Source: Polynucleobacter sp. (GTDB lineage: Bacteria; Pseudomonadota; Gammaproteobacteria; Burkholderiales; Burkholderiaceae). From it: a stretch of 38,224 nucleotides of DNA. Position 1 is the first letter of the stretch. The number at the start of each line of letters is the position of its first letter. Of the stretch, positions 17,470 through 26,036 are shown one piece after another. Location: the NCBI GenBank assembly GCA_024642065.1, contig JAHEBW010000008.1, forward strand, positions 1 through 38,224. Direction: 5' to 3'. Both the position numbers and the translations under genes were made by a program. Below the pieces are notes generated by a model. The model saw only the letters and a program-made list of their open reading frames with translations, ran no database searches and was not told the origin of the DNA.

Positions 17470-18888
17470 TTATTTGAGTAGATCTAGTAGTTTTCGATGC
17501 ACCCCACCAAAACCACCATTACTCATCACCAAAATGTGGTCCCCTGTTTTAGCTTCTTTCTTAACAGCAGCCATCAGCTTTTCTAGATCATCAAATGCTT
17601 GAGCTTTTTCACCCAATGGTGATAAAGATTCTTTCAAATCCCAGCCTAGAGCATCCTTACCAGATGATGCGCCGTATCCAAAAATCAAATCTGCATCTTT
17701 AAGACTTTCAGGTAATTGGCTTTTCATAACGCCCAATTTCATCGTATTCGATCTTGGCTCCAAGACAGCCAAAATTCTGGCGCCAGAGTCTCTTCCAACT
17801 CGACGGCGTAAACCATCAACTGTTGTTGTAATCGCTGTTGGATGGTGCGCAAAATCATCATAAATAGTGATGCCATTAACGCGACCAATAATCTCCATGC
17901 GACGCTTCACATTCTTAAACGCGCCTAAAGCTTTAGCGGAGTCGGCCGGTGAAATGCCAATGTGCTTAGCAGCAGCAATAGCAGCTAAGGCATTTAATTG
18001 ATTATGACGGCCAGTTACAGATGCATCCTGATCCCAAACCACTTCGGCAACTTCTTTTGATTTGAAAATAACTTTGAAACCATCATTTTGAGTATCTATC
18101 AAAGACCAGTCAGATTGATTCTCATCATCTTTCATCTCTGTTGTACCAAAACGTTCGACAGTAGACCAACAACCGCGTTTGATCACTCGATGAAGACTTT
18201 CTTCTGCTGCGTTAACTATTAAACATCCGCTACCCGGAACTGTTCTCACCAAATGATGGAACTGAGTTTCGATAGCTGTGATGTCCGCGAAGATATCTGC
18301 ATGATCAAACTCTAAATTATTTAGGATGGCTGTTCGTGGGCGGTAATGCACGAACTTACTGCGCTTATCAAAAAATGCTGTGTCATATTCATCAGCTTCA
18401 ATAACAAAATAATGCGACTCTGCCTTTGAGGTCTTAGATCCTAAACGCGCTGAAACATCAAAATTATTAGGCACACCACCAATTAAGTAACCAGGCTCTA
18501 AACCATTGGCCTGCAAAATCCAGGTGAGCATCGCAGTTGTTGTTGTTTTACCGTGAGTACCTGCAACAGCCAAGACATGTTTACCTTGTAAAACTTGTTC
18601 ACCGAGCCACTGAGGACCAGATTGATAAGGTAAACCTTGTTCCAAAATGGCTTCCATCAAAGGATTGCCACGAGAAACCACATTACCAATAATGAACAAA
18701 TCGGGTTTTAAAGATAACTGATCAGGTGAAAAACCTTCAATTAACTCTATACCTTGGGCTTCGAGCTGAGTACTCATTGGGGGATAAACATTAGCGTCAC
18801 ATCCAGTCACTTTGTGACCGGCTTGACGTGCGATGGCGGCAATACCGCCCATAAAAGTACCGCAAATACCTAGGATATGAAGATGCAT
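17470..18888 (-). CDS. mpl: UDP-N-acetylmuramate:L-alanyl-gamma-D-glutamyl-meso-diaminopimelate ligase
   Basis: Recycles cell-wall tripeptide by joining it to UDP-MurNAc with ATP, in the cytoplasm. 472 aa, the usual Mpl length. N-terminal GICGTFMGGIAAIARQAGHK is followed by the Mur ligase P-loop AVAGTHGKTTTTAMLTWIL near residue 112. Then come EADEYDTAFFDKRSKF, NNLEFDHADIFADI, GRHNQLNALAAIAAA and YDDFAHHPTAI, all Mur ligase hallmarks. The window also carries an ampD-like amidase, which works upstream in the same recycling pathway. It is divergent from the tlpA-like gene with under 65 bp between starts. Confidence 0.96.
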   Translation of the reverse strand: MHLHILGICGTFMGGIAAIARQAGHKVTGCDANVYPPMSTQLEAQGIELIEGFSPDQLSLKPDLFIIGNVVSRGNPLMEAILEQGLPYQSGPQWLGEQVLQGKHVLAVAGTHGKTTTTAMLTWILQANGLEPGYLIGGVPNNFDVSARLGSKTSKAESHYFVIEADEYDTAFFDKRSKFVHYRPRTAILNNLEFDHADIFADITAIETQFHHLVRTVPGSGCLIVNAAEESLHRVIKRGCWSTVERFGTTEMKDDENQSDWSLIDTQNDGFKVIFKSKEVAEVVWDQDASVTGRHNQLNALAAIAAAKHIGISPADSAKALGAFKNVKRRMEIIGRVNGITIYDDFAHHPTAITTTVDGLRRRVGRDSGARILAVLEPRSNTMKLGVMKSQLPESLKDADLIFGYGASSGKDALGWDLKESLSPLGEKAQAFDDLEKLMAAVKKEAKTGDHILVMSNGGFGGVHRKLLDLLK

Positions 18889-18931
18889 ATCAAGATTTTA
18901 TCTAAACATGGGTGCAAAATAAGGCAAATGA

Positions 18932-19492
18932 TTGAAAACAGAAAGAAATAAAGTGAATAAACGCCAATGGATCTTCACACTAATTGCAGGCTTTATAGCT
19001 GGCGCCCTAGGAATGGGTCTTGCAAGCTATCAATTTAGAACCGTCCCAGCGGCACACTCTGCTGTTGAAAGCTTCTTAACCCAACAATTAAGATCCCCTG
19101 ATGGCGAAGTGCTTCCAAGTGATACTTGGAGAGGTAAAACCTTAGTTTTAAACTTTTGGGCCCCTTGGTGCCCCCCATGCGTTGAAGAAATACCTGATTT
19201 AGTACGCATTCAAGAGAAATATAGATCAAAAAATGTACTATTTGTAGGCATTGGTGTTGATTCACCATCTAATATACGTCAATTTCTCTTAAAAACACCA
19301 GTTAACTACCCTATTGTGTTGGGTGGATTAGAGGGTAGTAATTGGGCTAAAAACATGGGAAATCCCAGCTCTGGCCTGCCTTTTACCGTAGTTATTGACT
19401 CAAAGGGACGCATAAATAAGGTCAAACTTGGAAAAATAAGCGAAGATGAGCTCAGTTCATGGTTAGATAGCGCTATAATCTCTCCTAAGTAA
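18932..19492 (+). CDS. TlpA-family membrane-anchored thiol-disulfide oxidoreductase
   Basis: Thioredoxin-fold protein anchored in the inner membrane and facing the periplasm. 186 aa from the TTG at 18932, which has AAGG seven bases upstream; the GTG at 18953 is an alternative start. One membrane helix (about residues 14-32, WIFTLIAGFIAGALGMGLA) is followed by the redox motif NFWAPWCPPCVEEIP. It closes with the cis-proline region GLPFTVVIDSKGRI. The CPPC active site suggests a thiol reductase for cytochrome or envelope proteins; the partner is not visible. It is followed 21 bp later by accB on the same strand. Confidence 0.88.
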   Translation: MKTERNKVNKRQWIFTLIAGFIAGALGMGLASYQFRTVPAAHSAVESFLTQQLRSPDGEVLPSDTWRGKTLVLNFWAPWCPPCVEEIPDLVRIQEKYRSKNVLFVGIGVDSPSNIRQFLLKTPVNYPIVLGGLEGSNWAKNMGNPSSGLPFTVVIDSKGRINKVKLGKISEDELSSWLDSAIISPK

Positions 19493-19513
19493 AAAACTAT
19501 AGGGAAGGGCATC

Positions 19514-19981
19514 ATGGATCTACGAAAACTTAAAACTTTGATCGATTTAGTAGCTGAATCTGGCGTATCTGAATTAGAAGTTACCGAAGGTGAAGACAAA
19601 GTACGTATCGTAAAAAATCCTGCCCCCATCGCTGCACCCGCTCAACAATATTACGCACCAGCTCCTGCTGGCGCCGCTCCGGCTCCGGCACCTCTTGCTC
19701 CAGCAGCTACTGTAGATACACCAGCCGCTGCTCCTGCTGAACCAACTGGTCATGCAGTGAAATCACCAATGGTTGGTACTTTCTACCGCTCACCAACACC
19801 TGGTGCAGATTCTTTCGTGAAAATTGGCGATTCAGTAAAAGAAGGCCAAACACTTTGCATTATTGAAGCGATGAAGTTACTAAACGAAATCGAATCAGAC
19901 AAATCTGGTGTTGTGAAAGAAATTCTTTGTGAGAATGGCCAAGGCGTTGAATTTGGTCAGGCTCTTTTCATTATTGGCTAA
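19514..19981 (+). CDS. accB: Biotin carboxyl carrier protein of acetyl-CoA carboxylase
   Basis: Carries the biotin group for acetyl-CoA carboxylase, the first committed step of fatty acid synthesis. 155 aa. It has the N-terminal [17 protein letters not shown] helix, a long Ala/Pro linker at about residues 37-75, and a biotinyl domain with [16 protein letters not shown] (including the 'thumb'). The biotinylated lysine is in [12 protein letters not shown] near residue 121. The ATG has a very good ribosome-binding site (AGGGAAGGG). It is followed 24 bp later by accC. Confidence 0.97.
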   Translation: MDLRKLKTLIDLVAESGVSELEVTEGEDKVRIVKNPAPIAAPAQQYYAPAPAGAAPAPAPLAPAATVDTPAAAPAEPTGHAVKSPMVGTFYRSPTPGADSFVKIGDSVKEGQTLCIIEAMKLLNEIESDKSGVVKEILCENGQGVEFGQALFIIG

Positions 19982-20005
19982 TTCAAGAGTTATAAAGGTT
20001 ATCTG

Positions 20006-21376
20006 ATGTTTGAAAAGATCCTCATCGCCAACCGTGGCGAAATTGCTCTACGTATTCAAAGAGCCTGTCGTGAGATGGGTATTAAAACTGTGGTTGTTTT
20101 CTCTGAAGCTGATCGCGACGCTAAATATGTCAAATTAGCTGACGAAGCTGTTTGTATTGGTCCAGCACCATCAGCACTTAGCTACTTGAACATGCCAGCG
20201 ATTATTTCTGCGGCTGAAGTAACTGATGCTCAGGCGATTCACCCAGGTTACGGTTTCTTGTCTGAAAATGCCGACTTTGCTGAACGCGTTGAAAAGTCTG
20301 GTTTTGTTTTTATTGGTCCAACTGCTGAATCCATCCGTTTGATGGGCGATAAAGTGTCCGCCAAACAAGCCATGATTCGTTCTGGTGTTCCTTGTGTACC
20401 AGGCTCAGAAGGCGCACTACCTGACAATCCAAAAGAAATTCTTGCTACTGCAAAGAAAGTTGGCTACCCAGTCATTATTAAAGCAGCTGGCGGCGGCGGT
20501 GGACGCGGTATGCGCGTTGTGCATACAGAAGCTCACCTGATCAATGCTGTGAACATGACTCGTGAAGAAGCTGGTCGTGCATTCGGTAATCCAGAAGTCT
20601 ATATGGAGAAATTCTTAGAGAATCCTCGCCACGTAGAGATCCAAATCTTGGCCGACACTCATAAGAATGCTGTTTATTTAGGTGAGCGTGACTGTTCAAT
20701 GCAACGTCGCCACCAAAAAGTAATTGAAGAAGCGCCAGCTCCAGGCATTGACCGCCGACTTATTGCCAAGATTGGTGAACGTTGTGCTGAAGCCTGTCGC
20801 AAGATTGGTTACCGCGGTGCAGGTACATTTGAATTCTTGTACGAAAACGATGAGTTCTACTTCATCGAGATGAATACACGTGTTCAGGTTGAACACCCTG
20901 TTACAGAACTAATTACTGGTATTGATATTGTTCAACAGCAGATTCATATTGCTGCTGGTGAAAAATTACCATTCCGTCAAAAAGATATCGAATTCAAGGG
21001 CCATGCTATTGAATGCCGTATCAATGCGGAAGATCCAGTTAAATTTATGCCTAGCCCAGGTCGCATTCAATCTTGGCATATGCCAGGTGGCCCTGGTGTG
21101 CGTGTTGATTCACACGCTTACGCTGGTTACTTTGTTCCGCCAACATATGACTCAATGATTGGTAAGTTGATTACCTACGGCGCAACTCGTGAACAAGCTA
21201 TCCGTCGTATGCGCATCGCTCTTTCTGAAGCAGCGGTTGAGGGTATTTTGACCAACATTCCATTGCACCGTGAATTAATGCTTGACCCTAAGTTTGAACA
21301 AGGTGGCACAAGCATTCATTACCTAGAGCACAAGCTTGAAGAGCAAGCGGCTTCACGTCGCGGTAACGCTAAGTAA
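20006..21376 (+). CDS. accC: Biotin carboxylase subunit of acetyl-CoA carboxylase
   Basis: ATP-grasp enzyme that carboxylates biotin on AccB. 456 aa, near the usual ~450. Motifs: [20 protein letters not shown] at the start, [17 protein letters not shown], the glycine-rich ATP loop [14 protein letters not shown], the metal/ATP region [15 protein letters not shown], and [16 protein letters not shown] near residue 295. It lies in the plus-strand run tlpA-accB-accC-prmA, with 26 bp before prmA. No odd features. Confidence 0.97.
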   Translation: MFEKILIANRGEIALRIQRACREMGIKTVVVFSEADRDAKYVKLADEAVCIGPAPSALSYLNMPAIISAAEVTDAQAIHPGYGFLSENADFAERVEKSGFVFIGPTAESIRLMGDKVSAKQAMIRSGVPCVPGSEGALPDNPKEILATAKKVGYPVIIKAAGGGGGRGMRVVHTEAHLINAVNMTREEAGRAFGNPEVYMEKFLENPRHVEIQILADTHKNAVYLGERDCSMQRRHQKVIEEAPAPGIDRRLIAKIGERCAEACRKIGYRGAGTFEFLYENDEFYFIEMNTRVQVEHPVTELITGIDIVQQQIHIAAGEKLPFRQKDIEFKGHAIECRINAEDPVKFMPSPGRIQSWHMPGGPGVRVDSHAYAGYFVPPTYDSMIGKLITYGATREQAIRRMRIALSEAAVEGILTNIPLHRELMLDPKFEQGGTSIHYLEHKLEEQAASRRGNAK

Positions 21377-21402
21377 TTAGCTTTTGCTTATTTAGCGCAT
21401 CA

Positions 21403-22881
21403 ATGGCATTTCGAGAACTTGTTTTCACAGTCCCTGAGGATCTCGCAGAGAACCTTGGGGATGCTTTAATGGAATTAGGTGCTTTATCTATTTCTGTTAG
21501 CGATGCCGCAGCTGATACCGAAGAGGAAAAACCGCTTTATGGTGAGCCAGGATTAACGCCTGAGAAAAATGCCTGGGAACAATCCCAAGTGATTGCTCTA
21601 TTTGATGAAAATGGTTTAACTGCCGCAGAAATTTCCTTAGCTCTCAGCGAAGAAGGTTTTCAGGTAAACATGCCATTGGAACGATCTGTTGAAGAACAAG
21701 ATTGGGTTCGTTTAACCCAATCTCAGTTTGATCCGATCCAAGTTGGCCAACGCCTGTGGGTAGTTCCTTCTTGGCATGATGCTCCTAATGACCCGAACGC
21801 AGTTTGTCTTGCGGTTGACCCTGGTTTAGCTTTCGGCACTGGCAGTCACCCAACCACCAAACTTTGCATGCAGTGGTTGGAAGAGCACGTCGGCCTTGGT
21901 GAAAAAACACTATTAGATTACGGCTGTGGCTCAGGTATCTTAGCGATTGCTGCAAAACGTTTAGGTTGCGGCCCAGCAATCGGCGTTGATATTGACCCTC
22001 AAGCAGTCAGCTCAGCCAAAGATAATGCTATTCGCAATGAGGTATCTGTTGCATTTTATTTACCTGAAGAAGATACAGCTACCAGCCAACATGATGTTGT
22101 CGTAGCGAATATCTTAGCCAATCCATTACAAGTATTAGCCCCTGCTCTTTGTCAGCGAATTGCTCCAGAAGGTCACATTGTTCTCTCTGGAATTTTGGCA
22201 AGACAAGCTGAAGAAGTAATTGAGACATACAAACCATGGCTTGATCTCCAAGTATGGCGTGAATGTGATGGCTGGGTTTGCCTAACAGGCCAGCTCAAAA
22301 AAAAAACTCTAAATTCTTCTAAATCTCCAAGCCCCCGTTGGTTAAAGATTGTTGCAAGCCTAGCGCTCAGCGCATTGGTTTTGGGACAAATTAGTTATCT
22401 GGGGCGTGATGCCATCAAACATCTGATCGCAAAATCACCACCCTCCATCCAAACATCAACTGAAAAAGCTTTTAGTGCAATTGACAAGTCTATTTGTCAG
22501 CTTCTTCCATGCCAGGATCGGGCGTTAAGTGATTTTTCAGCTTGGTCTATTGAATTTGCTAATTTAGAAATTTCTGCCCCAAGTTCGAAAAGAAAATCCA
22601 GTGAACCAAGCGGCATCCTCAAACTACAAATCAGAAATCAACTCAATACATTTGTTGCATGGCCAGCCATTGTTTTAACAATCACCGATGCCAATGATAT
22701 TGTGATTGCTGAAAAAGTTCTTCAAGCCAAAGATTGGTTACCTTCAGAATTACAAAGCGATGCAACGGCCTTAGATAAAGGTGCCGCCCCTCTATTAGAA
22801 GTGAGCAGCAATCTTCCTCTAGCGCTTCCTGAGCAGGCTGCAGGCTATCGCGTTCGCTTAAGCTACCTCAATAAAGAATAA
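21403..22881 (+). CDS. prmA: Ribosomal protein L11 methyltransferase fused to a DUF3426-like membrane domain
   Basis: Residues 1-~300 are PrmA, which trimethylates L11 with SAM: VDPGLAFGTGSHPTTKLCM, LLDYGCGSGILAIAAKRLG, GVDIDPQAVSSAKDNA, VANILANPL and the end VWRECDGWVCLTGQLKKK. Residues 302-492 are unrelated: a Ser/Lys linker, one membrane helix (about 314-330, WLKIVASLALSALVLGQI), then an extracytoplasmic part with GILKLQIRNQLNTFVAWP. This resembles DUF3426, which in related genomes I recall as a separate gene after prmA, with an N-terminal zinc ribbon that is missing here. Ten consecutive A at 22297-22306 mark the junction. One base of slippage either way ends translation at about residue 303-309, close to normal PrmA length. 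Confidence 0.85.
   Translation: MAFRELVFTVPEDLAENLGDALMELGALSISVSDAAADTEEEKPLYGEPGLTPEKNAWEQSQVIALFDENGLTAAEISLALSEEGFQVNMPLERSVEEQDWVRLTQSQFDPIQVGQRLWVVPSWHDAPNDPNAVCLAVDPGLAFGTGSHPTTKLCMQWLEEHVGLGEKTLLDYGCGSGILAIAAKRLGCGPAIGVDIDPQAVSSAKDNAIRNEVSVAFYLPEEDTATSQHDVVVANILANPLQVLAPALCQRIAPEGHIVLSGILARQAEEVIETYKPWLDLQVWRECDGWVCLTGQLKKKTLNSSKSPSPRWLKIVASLALSALVLGQISYLGRDAIKHLIAKSPPSIQTSTEKAFSAIDKSICQLLPCQDRALSDFSAWSIEFANLEISAPSSKRKSSEPSGILKLQIRNQLNTFVAWPAIVLTITDANDIVIAEKVLQAKDWLPSELQSDATALDKGAAPLLEVSSNLPLALPEQAAGYRVRLSYLNKE
22297..22306 (+). other. A10 homopolymer at the prmA/DUF3426 junction
   Basis: Ten A read as AAA AAA AAA A(CT). A +1 shift puts CTC TAA next, with the stop at 22310-22312. A -1 shift reads AAC TCT AAA TTC TTC TAA, with the stop at 22320-22322. 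Runs of nine or more A are known sites of polymerase slippage, and are also common sequencing-error sites. Confidence 0.75.
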
Positions 22882-22918
22882 ATTTAAAATAACTATCTAA
22901 CTATCGAAAAGAGATCTT

Positions 22919-23878
22919 ATGTCTAGCTTAATTTGTGGCTCTATTGCTTATGACACCATCATGTCCTTTGAAGGTCGATTCCAAGATCAAATCTTGGCTG
23001 ACCAGATCCATATTCTGAATGTGGCCTTTTTGGTTCCTAGCATGCGACGTGAATTCGGCGGTTGCGCAGGCAATATTGCCTATAACCATAAATTGCTAGG
23101 CGGTGACCCGATCATCATGGCTACCGTAGGTGGTGATGCAGGCTCATACTTTGATCAATTATCAAAATATGGCATCACAGCAGATCATATTCGTGAAATT
23201 CCTGAGTCTTTTACAGCTCAAGCAATGATCACAACCGATCGCGATAACAATCAAATTACAGCGTTCCATCCTGGTGCTATGGGTGAATCTCACCTCAATC
23301 AAGTGGCCGATGTTGTTAAACACCGTCAAGCAAAACAATTGAGCCAACCAAAAATTGCCATTGTTGCGCCAGATGGTCGTCAAGGTATGATTGAGCATTG
23401 CCAACAACTGGCTGATGGGAAGATTCCATTCATTTTCGATCCAGGTCAGGGTTTACCAATGTTTGATGGCAAAGATTTGTTGGGTTTTGTCGAGCAAGCA
23501 ACTTATGTAGCAGTGAATGACTATGAAGGCGAAATGCTATCTCAAAGAACTGGTCTGTCACTTCCTCAGATTTCAGAGCGAGTTGAAGCATTAATTGTGA
23601 CCAAAGGCGCCCAAGGTGCAGAAATTCATAGCAAAGGTCAAAAATTTGATATTCCGGTTGTTCCTGTAGAAAAAGCCATCGATCCAACAGGTTGTGGCGA
23701 TGCTTTTAGAGGTGGCTTGTTATTTGGTTTAGAACAAAACTTCGACTGGGAAACCACCGGTCGATTAGCTAGTCTTATGGGATCGATCAAAATTGCAAGT
23801 CAGGGCCCACAAAATCACCAACCTAGCCAAGAAGAAATCAAAGCTCAATTCAAACAAGCTTTCGGCTACAACTACTAA
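22919..23878 (+). CDS. PfkB-family sugar/nucleoside kinase
   Basis: ATP-dependent kinase of the ribokinase/adenosine kinase superfamily, 319 aa. Visible are SLICGSIAYDTIMSFEGRF at the start, the substrate-side REFGGCAGNIAYN near residue 45, and MATVGGDAGSYFDQL. The C-terminal signature with catalytic aspartate is AIDPTGCGDAFRGGLLFGLE near residue 255. Substrate cannot be told from sequence alone; adenosine or a simple sugar is possible. The ATG has GAGA upstream. It is 37 bp after the prmA fusion gene, probably in the same transcript, and is followed by a strong terminator. Confidence 0.88.
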   Translation: MSSLICGSIAYDTIMSFEGRFQDQILADQIHILNVAFLVPSMRREFGGCAGNIAYNHKLLGGDPIIMATVGGDAGSYFDQLSKYGITADHIREIPESFTAQAMITTDRDNNQITAFHPGAMGESHLNQVADVVKHRQAKQLSQPKIAIVAPDGRQGMIEHCQQLADGKIPFIFDPGQGLPMFDGKDLLGFVEQATYVAVNDYEGEMLSQRTGLSLPQISERVEALIVTKGAQGAEIHSKGQKFDIPVVPVEKAIDPTGCGDAFRGGLLFGLEQNFDWETTGRLASLMGSIKIASQGPQNHQPSQEEIKAQFKQAFGYNY

Positions 23879-23907
23879 TCTTCGATTTAAAAAATAAGGT
23901 CGTAAAA

Positions 23908-23941
23908 AAACCCGCTAAGGCAACTAAGCTCTAGCGGGTTT
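23908..23941. terminator. Bidirectional terminator between the PfkB kinase and the histone-like gene
   Basis: Arms AAACCCGCTA and TAGCGGGTTT (10 bp, perfect) with a 14-base loop. The minus-strand side has a seven-T run, so it is strongest for the histone-like gene, but it also lies just after the kinase gene. A second small hairpin, TGATTCC-TTTCA-GGAATCA, sits beside it at 23941-23959. Confidence 0.88.
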
Positions 23942-23972
23942 GATTCCTTTCAGGAATCAGTCCCTAATTAGA

Positions 23973-24101
23973 TTAAGGACGTGAACCTGTTGGGAAAGGC
24001 CAAGCAGCGGCTGGATTTAATACTGTCTTTGCTGATGAAGCAGAGGCAGCTTTAACCGCTGGCTTTTTTGCTGCTGGTTTTTTAGCAGCAGGCTTACTTA
24101 C
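23973..24101 (-). other. -1 frame extension of the histone H1-like gene
   Basis: Shifting back one base at the A AAA AAG slippery heptamer (24101-24107) avoids the TAA at 24098-24100. It opens 42 more codons, to a TAA at 23973-23975. They continue the same [13 protein letters not shown] composition and finish with NPAAAWPFPTGSRP, an ending I recall from other Burkholderiales H1-like proteins. The terminator follows 32 bp later. The extension looks coding; whether it is reached by frameshifting or through a base error in the sequence cannot be told here. Confidence 0.7.
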
Positions 24102-24433
24102 TTTTTTTTTACTACTTTTTTAGCAGCTTTTTTTGCAGCTGGCTTTTTAGCAGCAGGCTTCTTAGCAGCTACTTTCTTAGCAGCAGGCTTTTTAGCAGCA
24201 GCTTTTTTAGCAGCAGGCTTCTTAGCAGCTACTTTTTTAGCAGCAGGCTTCTTAGCAGCAGCTTTTTTAGCAGCAGGCTTCTTAGCAGCTACTTTCTTAG
24301 CAGCAGGCTTCTTAGCAGCAGCTTTTTTAGCAGCAGGCTTCTTAGCAGCTACTTTCTTAGCAGCTGGTTTCTTTGCAGCTACTTTTTTAGCAGCTGGTTT
24401 CTTTGCAGCAGGTTTTTTCTTGGCAGTTGCCAT
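24098..24433 (-). CDS. Histone H1-like Ala/Lys/Pro-rich DNA-binding protein
   Basis: Nucleoid-associated protein resembling the C-terminal tail of eukaryotic histone H1; expected to bind and compact DNA through lysines. 111 aa in the zero frame from ATG 24433, which has a very good AAGGAG ribosome-binding site. A frame 15 bases longer begins at a poorer start. The sequence is almost only A, K, P and V, built from repeats of PAAKK and VAAKK encoded by a 60-bp tandem DNA repeat. The zero-frame stop comes right after AAA AAA AAG, and the -1 frame carries a plausible real C-terminus, making a 153 aa product. The low-complexity protein makes assembly and homopolymer errors more likely here. Confidence 0.85.
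   Translation of the reverse strand: MATAKKKPAAKKPAAKKVAAKKPAAKKVAAKKPAAKKAAAKKPAAKKVAAKKPAAKKAAAKKPAAKKVAAKKPAAKKAAAKKPAAKKVAAKKPAAKKPAAKKAAKKVVKKK
24181..24360 (-). repeat. 60-bp tandem repeat inside the histone-like gene
   Basis: Three direct copies of a 60-bp unit lie at 24181-24240, 24241-24300 and 24301-24360. Copies two and three are identical, copy one differs by two bases, and a more diverged copy lies at 24121-24180. Each unit encodes 20 residues of the [10 protein letters not shown] pattern. Copy number probably varies between strains by replication slippage or recombination (inference). Confidence 0.9.
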
Positions 24434-24789
24434 ATTAAACTCCTTCACGTGAGAGTGATTTACTAATACTACTGATTAAAGAAACCCGACCACACCAATT
24501 TCGTGTGAGCGAGCCATTCATCGGCGCGCCACTCACTACACGTCGCACGCTAATGAATCTTGGAAAAAAAGCCGTGACCTCTGCAGGTGACGGCTTTTTA
24601 AATAAGTTAGAAGAACGTTTAGAACTATCAAAAGAAATAGATAACAACGCACTCTGATGATTCAGAGTTTTCGGTTTTAATCCGTGTTGTTGGCTACTAC
24701 CTATCAACAGTTTTTTCTCCTAGTGTTTTTATAACTTTCGTGATAGTACAACTTAAGAGATGCGTTGTCATTAATTATTTTAAAAAAAA
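24434..24789. other. 356-bp gap between nrdB and the histone-like gene
   Basis: Holds the nrdB 3' untranslated part, a terminator hairpin (24566-24599), a 7-bp hairpin ACTCTGA-TGAT-TCAGAGT followed by TTTTCGGTTTT (24651-24668 on plus), and the histone-like gene's promoter and ribosome-binding site. Open frames exist on both strands, but none has both a good start and a recognisable protein. The minus frame 24435-24707 begins with TTG; a plus frame ending at 24657 has only a GTG at 24505 or an ATG at 24553. Confidence 0.6.
24566..24599 (-). terminator. Rho-independent terminator downstream of nrdA-nrdB
   Basis: On the minus strand GCCGTCACCT, loop GCAG, AGGTCACGGC, then seven T. The stem has one mismatch. 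It lies about 190 bp after the nrdB stop and before the histone-like gene, so it most likely ends the nrd transcript. The plus strand also has a T-run, so it may work both ways. Confidence 0.8.
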
Positions 24790-25980
24790 TTACTCCCAGT
24801 TCAACGCACCACCAGTTTGATATTCAATAACGCGAGTCTCAAAGAAGTTTCTTTCTTTCTTCAAGTCGATCATTTCACTCATCCATGGGAATGGATTTTC
24901 TTCGTTCGGGAACATTGCTTCCAAACCAATTTGCATGCAACGGCGGTTGCAAATGTAGCGCAGATATCCTTTGAACATTGGCGCGTTCAAACCTAGAACC
25001 CCTCTAGGCATGGTGTCTTCAGCGTATCTGTACTCTAATTCAACTGCTTGCTCGAACAAACCGCGCAACTCTTCTTTGAACTCTGCAGTCCATAGGTGTG
25101 GGTTCTCAAGTTTGATCTGATTGATCATGTCGATACCGAAGTTGCAGTGCAATGATTCATCACGCAAGATGTACTGATACTGCTCAGCAGCACCCGTCAT
25201 TTTATTTTGGCGACCCATCGCTAAAATTTGCGTAAAACCAACATAGAAGAACAAACCTTCCATGATGCAAGCAAAAACGATCAATGAACGAAGTAACTTC
25301 TGATCGCTCTCTGGAGTGCCAGTTTTGAATGATGGATCAGTTAAAACATCGATAAACGGAATCAAAAACTCATCTTTGGCACGAATTGAAGGCACTTCAT
25401 GGTACGCATTGAAGATTTCAGCCTGATTAAGACCCAAAGATTCCACAATATATTGGTAAGCGTGAGTATGAATAGCCTCTTCAAATGCCTGACGCAACAA
25501 ATATTGACGACATTCAGGCGCTGTAATCTGACGATAAGTACCCAAAACAATATTATTTGCAGCCAAAGAGTCAGCAGTCACAAAGAAACCTAAGTTACGC
25601 ATGATGATGCGACGCTCATCTTCAGTTAGACCATTAGGGTCTTTCCAAAGTGCAATATCGCGAGTCATGTTGATCTCTTGAGGCATCCAGTGGTTAGCGC
25701 AACCAGATAAGTACTTCTCCCAAGCCCACTTATATTTAAATGGCACCAATTGGTTCACGTCTGTAGAACCATTAATGATTCGCTTGTCCGCCACGTTGAC
25801 TCGGCGAGCAGCCGCATCTTCAGGATTAATCGTCGCTGAAGGTGCTGATGCTGATGCTGTTGGCAACGGCATTGGGCGGTTCGGTAATAAATTGCTTTCA
25901 ACTGCAGCACTCGGTGTTACCACCGGTGCGGCTTGATTAAGCGGTGCTGCTGCAGGGGTTTCTTCTTCCCAAGTCAACAT
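24790..25980 (-). CDS. nrdB: Ribonucleoside-diphosphate reductase, beta subunit
   Basis: Small subunit of class Ia ribonucleotide reductase; houses the di-iron centre and tyrosyl radical that start catalysis. 396 aa. The iron/radical motif is [16 protein letters not shown], in which the His-x3-Tyr spacing matches the known radical tyrosine. Further iron ligands lie in [16 protein letters not shown] and [13 protein letters not shown], and in [10 protein letters not shown]. The first ~60 residues are a low-complexity Ala/Pro/Ser region after MLTWEEE. It is 56 bp downstream of nrdA and in the same transcript; the upstream NrdR boxes would control both. Confidence 0.95.
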   Translation of the reverse strand: MLTWEEETPAAAPLNQAAPVVTPSAAVESNLLPNRPMPLPTASASAPSATINPEDAAARRVNVADKRIINGSTDVNQLVPFKYKWAWEKYLSGCANHWMPQEINMTRDIALWKDPNGLTEDERRIIMRNLGFFVTADSLAANNIVLGTYRQITAPECRQYLLRQAFEEAIHTHAYQYIVESLGLNQAEIFNAYHEVPSIRAKDEFLIPFIDVLTDPSFKTGTPESDQKLLRSLIVFACIMEGLFFYVGFTQILAMGRQNKMTGAAEQYQYILRDESLHCNFGIDMINQIKLENPHLWTAEFKEELRGLFEQAVELEYRYAEDTMPRGVLGLNAPMFKGYLRYICNRRCMQIGLEAMFPNEENPFPWMSEMIDLKKERNFFETRVIEYQTGGALNWE

Positions 25981-26036
25981 AATGTCTTCTCCAAATATTT
26001 TAATAACTACTTATTCTTTAACCACTAATATACGAC

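Noticed and set aside
24181..24360. Regular 60-bp direct repeats, superficially like a repeat array
   Set aside because: There are no spacers; the repeats are contiguous and in frame, coding for the Ala/Lys-rich histone-like protein, so this is not CRISPR.
24435..24707. 90-codon minus-strand frame upstream of the histone-like gene
   Set aside because: TTG start, Ser-rich unrecognisable protein, and a strong terminator hairpin inside it; kept only as a low-interest observation.
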